From contig NW_004450323.1 of NCBI RefSeq assembly GCF_000321225.1, positions 1,000,229 to 1,064,228 of the forward strand: 64,000 nucleotides of DNA. Reading direction: 5' to 3'. Made by a program: the position numbers and the translations under genes. A model generated the notes under the pieces. That model made no database searches and had not been told where the DNA came from. It saw nothing but the letters and a program-made list of their open reading frames with translations. Below, piece after piece: positions 59,701-64,000 of this stretch (the stretch's first letter is position 1; the number at the start of each line of letters is the position of its first letter). The stretch comes from Odobenus rosmarus divergens (lineage: Eukaryota > Chordata > Mammalia > Carnivora > Odobenidae).

Positions 59701-62700
59701 AAACTTCTCCCTACTGTCCCCCAGGGGCAGGGACCCTGTATCCATGCAGAGGTGCTCAGAGATGGTTAGTTTGAGAAGCAGGAGGGCACAGTAGCCAAGA
59801 GCCCAGACTCTGGAGCCAGATTGAACTGGGGTTTATTGCCCAGTTCAGGAGCTTGCTAACTGTCACCTCAACACTTGATTTCACTGCTCAGCTTCCGTGT
59901 TTCCATTTGCAATAGGCATTTTAGTTTTTTATTTATTTATTTTTAAAGATTTATTTATTTGAGAGAGCGAGAATGAGAGAGAGAGAGAGAGAGCACATGA
60001 GAGGGGGGAGGGTCAGAGGGAGAAGCAGACTCCCCGCTGAGCAGCAGGGGGCCTGATGCGGGACTCGATCCCAGGACTCCAGGATCATGACCTGAGCCGA
60101 AGGTAGTCGCTTAACCAACTGAGCCACCCAGGCGCCCGAGGCATTTTAGTTTTTTAGTGAACACTTGTGTACCTACTATGCACCAGTCACTGTTAACACA
60201 TTTTATAAAATTAACCCCTTCGGTCCTCTTAACAGTGCTCTGAGGTTGGTATGTTTGTTATTATTTCAATTTTGCAAGTAAAGAAATTGAGTCAGGGGGA
60301 GATTTAGGCCAGTGGGGCCAGGATGCAAACCCAGGCAGCCAGAGTGGACTGTGCCTGCTGGCTTGGTCTCCTAATAATGGTTCCTGTTTCATAGCATTAT
60401 TTTGAAGATTCAGTGAAGCAATCTATAAATAGCACATAATACCTACTCAGTAAGTTAGCTAATATGATTTTTCACCTTATTTCTTTCAAAAAATAAAATC
60501 ATGTCTAAGTATGTTTTTCTGATTTGGAATATAGATAGAAAGTCTTATAAATATAAGAATAAAAATAAAACCACATTTTATTGTGCTTTCTACAGATTGC
60601 TTTCATTGGAAGAAAATTATATTAAATTGGACTGCCCTAGGAAATCCAGGGTGTGTGGTGTGCAGTTCCAAGGCCCCTTGTCCTGGGCAGCCTGTGACTC
60701 GTGTCCCCTGTGGGGTGGATGTGGACTTGTCCACTCTCTGAAAGGCTTAGAGTCTGGATGGCCCCCACCCCCGACACGTCTGTCTGTCTCCGCAGGTGAC
60801 TCTGGACTTGTCCCAGCACCAGGGCATAGCAGTGCGCAGGGTCCTGAACACGGAGGGTGACGTGGTGAGCAAGTTTGGGGTCACCGACTTCCCATCTTGC
60901 TACTTGCTGTTTCGGAATGGCTCTGCCTCCCGGGTCCATGTGTGAGTGCAGTGTGTCCCTCTGTCCCCTGTCTCCTCTCCCCATGTGTGCATCCTTTCTG
61001 CCCTCCCAGAGAAGCCTGCTGGGGCCTCTCACAGGGGCTGCCAGGTTCTTTCTCCTGCAGTTCCTCTGATGAGCCCCCACTGCAGGAGGAGCAGCTGCCT
61101 GTCCTGGGCGGAGCGGGGGAGCGGTGGGCAGTGCCAGGCACGCGGCCCCCGGCGCCCAGCTCAGGAGTCCGGCCTCAGGCTCCTGGTGCACTCACCGCGG
61201 CTCCGGCACCCTCGCCACCGCAGCCCTGGCCCTAGTCCCCATCCTCCTCTGTTCACAGACTCCTCGCAGGCTGCAGGCCTGACAGGCACTCAGATAGGCC
61301 TGACCCTCCCTCCCTTTGGTTTTCTAATTGCAGAAAAGTTCATTAGGAGCTAGACAATAGCCGGTTCCAAAATGCCAAGAGAAAACAATCAGGCCAGCCG
61401 CAGCCGCTCTGTCAGGCTCCTGCCGCTGAATGGCCCGTTAAATGGCGCCAGATGGTGCCTCGGTGCCCTCCCTGGGCAGATGATTGATGTCGCCTGGCTC
61501 CTGCAGGCAGGAGCTCGAGGGCCAGGGAGATCACGACTTGCCTGAGGTGCCCAGTGAGCTGCTCTGCGGGGCCATTAATGCCATCCCGGACAGAGGCCAG
61601 GCAGCGCGGCCCAGGGCCCTTGCCAGCCCCAGTTGCCAAACAGCACTGCAGCCAGCCTCGTCAGGGAATTCTGCCAGGGGGAGGGAAGCCTGACGGCTGG
61701 CTGCAGGGGGACAGGGAGGGACAGAAAGTGCCAGTCTTGCTGAGGGGAGGAGGCATCGGTTCCTCACTTGGAGCTGGTGGAGGGGAAAATTGTTTGTGAC
61801 GACGCTGCTCCTGAGCCATCTGCTCCTCGGATAAACATCGGGTGGGACCGTGGAGGGGAAAGCAGGCTTCCCGCTGCCAGCCCCCCTGGGGTGCCCCGTC
61901 CCACCCTCCCTCCAGGTGGCCATGACCAGGAGGAGGGGTCGTCTGCCTTCAAGGACTCTCTACCAGAAGAGAGAAAGAAATCAAAAGGATTGTACAAGGA
62001 TTTGAGAATTTTAGTGTTGTTGTTACTACTTGTTTTTTAAAAATCAGGTATCAAACTCCCTTGGGGAAGTAATGTGGCCCCTGGTACCTCAGAGCAAGCT
62101 TGTGAGCGGGCAACCTCCCTTGGTCTCTGGTGAAGGTAGTCTGACCCCGCCATCCTGTCCACGGGCAGAAGTAGCTCCTTCCCACAGCCTCTCCGGGACA
62201 GGCTGAGGAATTCTGAGGCCCGCTGCTTTTCCAGATGGGCCTTTGACCTCAGACTGGTGTCAGAGAGGCTTTCCACAGCATGAGTGGTGGGTGGAAAGGC
62301 TAAAGTGAGGCCTGGGTGCCTTGGTTTGACCTCACTGAGGATGAGACAGAACCAGCTTCAAGTATCTCTTCATTAACATTTCTGTCAAGGGGCGCCTGGG
62401 TGGTGCAGTCAGTTGAGCGTTCGACTCTTGGTTTTGGCTCCGATCCTGACCTCAGGGTCGTGAGATCGAGCCCTGCATCAGGTTCCGCACTCGGCGCAGA
62501 GTTTGCTTGAGATTCTCTCCCTCTCCCTTTGACCACCCCCCCCTACAATAAATAAATAAATCTTTAAAACATAAAAAAATAAACATTTCTGTCAGTTGAG
62601 CCACCTGCCTCCTCTCTTGACATGAATTTGTCCTGGAGTCCGTTTCTCCATACTCACTGCCTCCCCTCTGTGGTTTCTTCCCTCACAGGCTTGTGGAATC

Positions 62701-64000
62701 CAGGTCCTTCTACACTGCTTACCTGCAGAGGTTCTCCAGCGCCGCCCGGGAGGTTGTCCCCACCAAGGTCGTGCCAACCACTGCTCACACGGTAGCTCCC
62801 ACCGTGTGGAAAGTCGCAGATCGGTAAGGCCATGCCCACTGCCCTGCCCCCAGCCTTGCTGGGGGTGGATCGCAGACCCTGGCCTTCACACCACACTCTG
62901 TTCCCTGTCTTGAGCTTAGCGCATGCCTTTCCAATCCCAGACCCCCCGAGGGCTGGCCTTGGCCTTTGGGCTCCCCTGGCTGCTGACCGTACACAGAAGA
63001 GTCATGGTTGTGTGGCAACCGTGTCTGCTGCCTGTGGGAGGTGACAGACAGCATTTACTGGAGGAGCCTGCAAGCCAGACAGCATTTACTGGTGTCCTTC
63101 GTGATGGGACGAATGCTCTGCAATGCCCATATTCCTTAAACGTAACGCTATTCCAGACCAAGTAGAATCAGCTTAGAAGGATACTCTGTGGCCTTTCAAC
63201 CAACTTCCCACCCGAGCAACTCTGTCTTCCCCAGATATTTTTGAGTATCTGCTACACACTAGGCACTGTAATACAGATGCACACAGATATGTAGTCCCTT
63301 CCCCCAGAGAGTTTACGGTCCCTTCTAGGAAGTTACTGACCTCATTTGAATGCCTCCAGTGCTGGAGAGCTCACTACCTTCTGGGGTAGCCTGTATCTTT
63401 GTGCACAGACTAACCATGAGGAAGCTGCTTTTCTCTCCAAGGCTCCTTGGCTCTGCTCTTGCAGTAGAATTCCTGCTCATTGGGCAAGAGATGGGGCTAT
63501 AAGCCTCTTGCATTGGCACCCGGCGGTATACCAAGTAGAAATGGCTAAGCGGGGAGCTCAGAGTTGCATCAGGAAGGTGGCCTCCACAAGGAGACTGTAC
63601 AAGAGAACTGGGGGAAAGGTCATCTGATTTCCAGAGGATTTTGCGTCCCAGCATGAAGGACTTTCAGGGTAGAAAGCACTAATGGGGAGCTTTTTAAGAA
63701 ATCAGGTAAGAAGGAAAGAGAGACTGAGAGGTGGGAACGGTCATTATGGTCTTTCACATTATGATGATTCACGTCATTCAAATTACAGTAGCTGACACTT
63801 ACTGGCCTTAGGTGCCAAACTCTGTGCTGGGCACCTTCCATACATGATCTCCTTTAGTCACGGGGCCACGTCTTGAGGCAGACCCCAAGAATGGAGGGGT
63901 ACTGAGACCCAGGACAGCACAGTCGGGCCCAGAGGGTGGAGCACAGTGGTCACAGTGCTCACCCCATTAGCTGACCCTGTTTGTTCCCTGCAGTGTTAGG
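41442..64000 (+). CDS. QSOX1: QSOX1, sulfhydryl oxidase 1 (partial; exons 1-8 of the gene, exon 8 cut by window end)
   Basis: QSOX1 oxidises thiols of secreted proteins to disulfides and reduces O2 to H2O2, in the Golgi and outside the cell. Joined exons 41442-41703, 48488-48588, 56289-56334, 56892-56994, 58541-58631, 60796-60941, 62689-62823 and 63994-64000 give 297 codons in one frame, all with GT-AG introns. Residues 1-28 form a signal peptide (leucine-rich core, cleavage near AGAGA). Thioredoxin domain 1 follows with the active-site CGHC at residues 69-72 (WCGHC). N-glycosylation sequons NGS occur at 129 and 242. Residues about 170-290 form the second thioredoxin-like domain without CxxC. 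The helix-rich region and FAD-binding Erv domain lie downstream. The start ATG 41442 aligns with the human start; the frame is open back to 41400 but only from a TTG. The human protein has 747 residues, so about 40% is here. Confidence 0.96.
41704..48487 (+). other. QSOX1: QSOX1 intron 1
   Basis: 6.8 kb. The first kilobase is the tail of the CpG island. It holds one Can-SINE (42984-43180), an A-rich run (42575-42612), and MIR-like relics at about 42645-42780 and 44690-44900 (AGGTAAGTAACTTGCCCGAG). The acceptor is CTTTTCCCTTCAG. No additional exon was recognised. Confidence 0.8.
42984..43180 (-). mobile_element. Can-SINE in QSOX1 intron 1
   Basis: Reverse copy with a long T-run (42990-43010) and head ...CCAGCTGAGCCAGCCAGGTG. 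Flanked by TGGTATTT (42976-42983 and 43181-43188). Confidence 0.92.
48488..48588 (+). CDS. QSOX1: QSOX1 coding exon 2
   Basis: Codes residues 88-121 (DWRPALNLAALDCADETNSA ... FNIPGFPTVR), the middle of thioredoxin domain 1 with the cis-proline loop FPTV. Donor GTGCGT at 48589, with a competing GTGAGG six bases upstream. Confidence 0.95.
54025..54051. repeat. (ATTTT)n microsatellite
   Basis: About five perfect ATTTT units after TTGTT. Confidence 0.9.
54950..55370 (+). repeat. MIR relic interrupted by a Can-SINE
   Basis: The left part GTTAACATTTATTGATCCCT and the right part TCTTAAAGATGAGAAGGCAC, CCAAGGTCACACAGCAGGTG form one MIR once 55023-55211 is removed. Confidence 0.8.
55023..55211 (-). 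mobile_element. Can-SINE in QSOX1 intron 2
   Basis: Reverse copy from the T-run to GAGCCACCCAGGCGCCCC. Imperfect duplication AGATGTAT / AGACGTAT on the two sides. Confidence 0.93.
56289..56334 (+). CDS. QSOX1: QSOX1 coding exon 3
   Basis: A 46-base exon encoding FFKAFSKNGSGSTLP and the first base of a valine codon. It carries the N-glycosylation sequon NGS (Asn 129). Acceptor TTCTAG, donor GGTGGGT. Too short to be found by an ORF search. Confidence 0.94.
56335..56891 (+). other. QSOX1: QSOX1 intron 3
   Basis: 557 bases, no repeat recognised. Ends TCTTCATCCAG. Confidence 0.85.
56892..56994 (+). CDS. QSOX1: QSOX1 coding exon 4
   Basis: Encodes VAGADVETLRKRLIDALESH and on to the proline-rich linker PPDCPPLEPA, the end of thioredoxin domain 1. 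Donor AGGTATTT. Confidence 0.95.
56995..58540 (+). other. QSOX1: QSOX1 intron 4
   Basis: 1.5 kb, no Can-SINE. No repeat or gene recognised. Acceptor CTTGTCTCTTGCAG. Confidence 0.85.
58541..58631 (+). CDS. QSOX1: QSOX1 coding exon 5
   Basis: Encodes LEEIDGFFVRNNEDYLALIF and on to GSYLGRE (residues 171-201), the start of thioredoxin-like domain 2. Donor GGTGAGC. Confidence 0.96.
58632..60795 (+). other. QSOX1: QSOX1 intron 5
   Basis: 2.2 kb with a Can-SINE (59932-60138) and MIR relics (about 58860-59010; 60157-60350). The acceptor is CTGTCTCCGCAG. Confidence 0.85.
59932..60138 (-). mobile_element. Can-SINE in QSOX1 intron 5
   Basis: Reverse copy with a GA-rich run (59970-59995), flanked by a perfect 18-base duplication AGGCATTTTAGTTTTTTA (59914-59931 and 60139-60156). 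Confidence 0.96.
60796..60941 (+). CDS. QSOX1: QSOX1 coding exon 6
   Basis: Encodes VTLDLSQHQGIAVRRVLNTE and on to DFPSCYLLFRNGSASRVH (residues 202-249), the core of thioredoxin-like domain 2, with the second NGS sequon (Asn 242). Donor GTGAGT. Confidence 0.96.
60942..62688 (+). other. QSOX1: QSOX1 intron 6
   Basis: 1.7 kb. Contains a motif-rich island at about 61320-61650 and a Can-SINE at 62388-62581. Acceptor TTTCTTCCCTCACAG. Confidence 0.85.
62388..62581 (+). mobile_element. Can-SINE in QSOX1 intron 6
   Basis: Sense copy, tail AATAAATAAATAAATC plus A-run, flanked by a perfect 13-base duplication AACATTTCTGTCA (62375-62387 and 62582-62594). It ends 107 bases before exon 7. Confidence 0.95.
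62689..62823 (+). CDS. QSOX1: QSOX1 coding exon 7
   Basis: Encodes LVESRSFYTAYLQRFSSAAR and on to TVAPTVWKVAD (residues 251-294), the end of thioredoxin-like domain 2 and the linker to the helix-rich region. Donor GGTAAGG. Confidence 0.96.
62824..63993 (+). other. QSOX1: QSOX1 intron 7
   Basis: 1.2 kb. A MIR relic is at about 63785-63885 (GTGCCAAACTCTGTGCTGGG). A short local repeat of AGCCAGACAGCATTTACTGG-type sequence occurs at 63047-63091. Acceptor TTGTTCCCTGCAG at 63981-63993. Confidence 0.8.
63994..64000 (+). CDS. QSOX1: First 7 bases of QSOX1 exon 8
   Basis: After a strong acceptor the bases TGTTAGG complete an arginine codon (CG|T) and add V and R, so the frame continues as ADRVR. The window ends here. 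Confidence 0.8.

Noticed and set aside
14313..62581. tRNA genes suggested by tRNA-like SINE heads
   Set aside because: The tRNA similarity is that of Can-SINE promoters; each copy has a SINE body, A-rich tail and target-site duplication.
1..64000. CRISPR arrays, operons, prophage or plasmid features
   Set aside because: Split genes, GT-AG introns and retroposons show nuclear mammalian DNA; no regularly spaced repeat array was found.

Overview
This is vertebrate nuclear DNA with split genes and dense retroposons, and no prokaryotic features. The roughly twenty tRNA-derived Can-SINE copies (head motif GGCGCCTGGGTGGCTCAG, CT-rich middle, AATAAAATCTTT tail) are specific to Carnivora, so the window comes from a carnivoran, probably a caniform. 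The species cannot be told from the sequence alone.

Two protein-coding genes lie on the + strand in the order known from human 1q25. At the left edge is the last coding exon (247-411) and about 3.7 kb 3' UTR of CEP350, a centrosomal scaffold protein, ending at tandem AATAAA signals near 4110-4128. From a CpG island at about 41.1-41.9 kb starts QSOX1, the secreted/Golgi quiescin sulfhydryl oxidase. Seven complete coding exons and the first 7 bases of the eighth are present (41442-41703, 48488-48588, 56289-56334, 56892-56994, 58541-58631, 60796-60941, 62689-62823, 63994-64000). They join in one frame of 297 codons covering the signal peptide, the first thioredoxin domain with its CGHC centre, and the second, redox-inactive thioredoxin domain. 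The helix-rich region and Erv domain lie beyond the window. The start is ATG 41442; a longer frame beginning at 41400 depends on a TTG.

The 37 kb between the genes is a repeat graveyard with no convincing third gene. It holds: an internally deleted endogenous retrovirus-like element on the - strand bounded by 99%-identical direct repeats (5351-9670); old HAL1/L1M-like elements (9.8-11.4 kb, 23.4-26.9 kb); LTR-like elements broken by later insertions (11.4-12.2 kb, 20.1-21.4 kb); several L1 copies, of which the 5'-truncated one at 24098-26305 is young and still has an open ORF2 C-terminal frame; DNA transposons of hAT and Tigger type; and MIR and L2 relics. Many insertions carry clear target-site duplications, so their relative order can be read.

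The QSOX1 introns hold a few Can-SINEs, MIR relics and two AT/homeodomain-motif-rich islands (49.25-49.65 kb and 61.3-61.65 kb) that look like candidate distal regulatory elements. I saw no new multi-gene biological system. The most rewarding items are the deleted retroviral element, the L1-in-SINE-in-HAL1 nest, the SINE dimer with one shared target-site duplication, and the two intronic motif islands. Repeat family names are from recognition by eye and need a repeat-library search.
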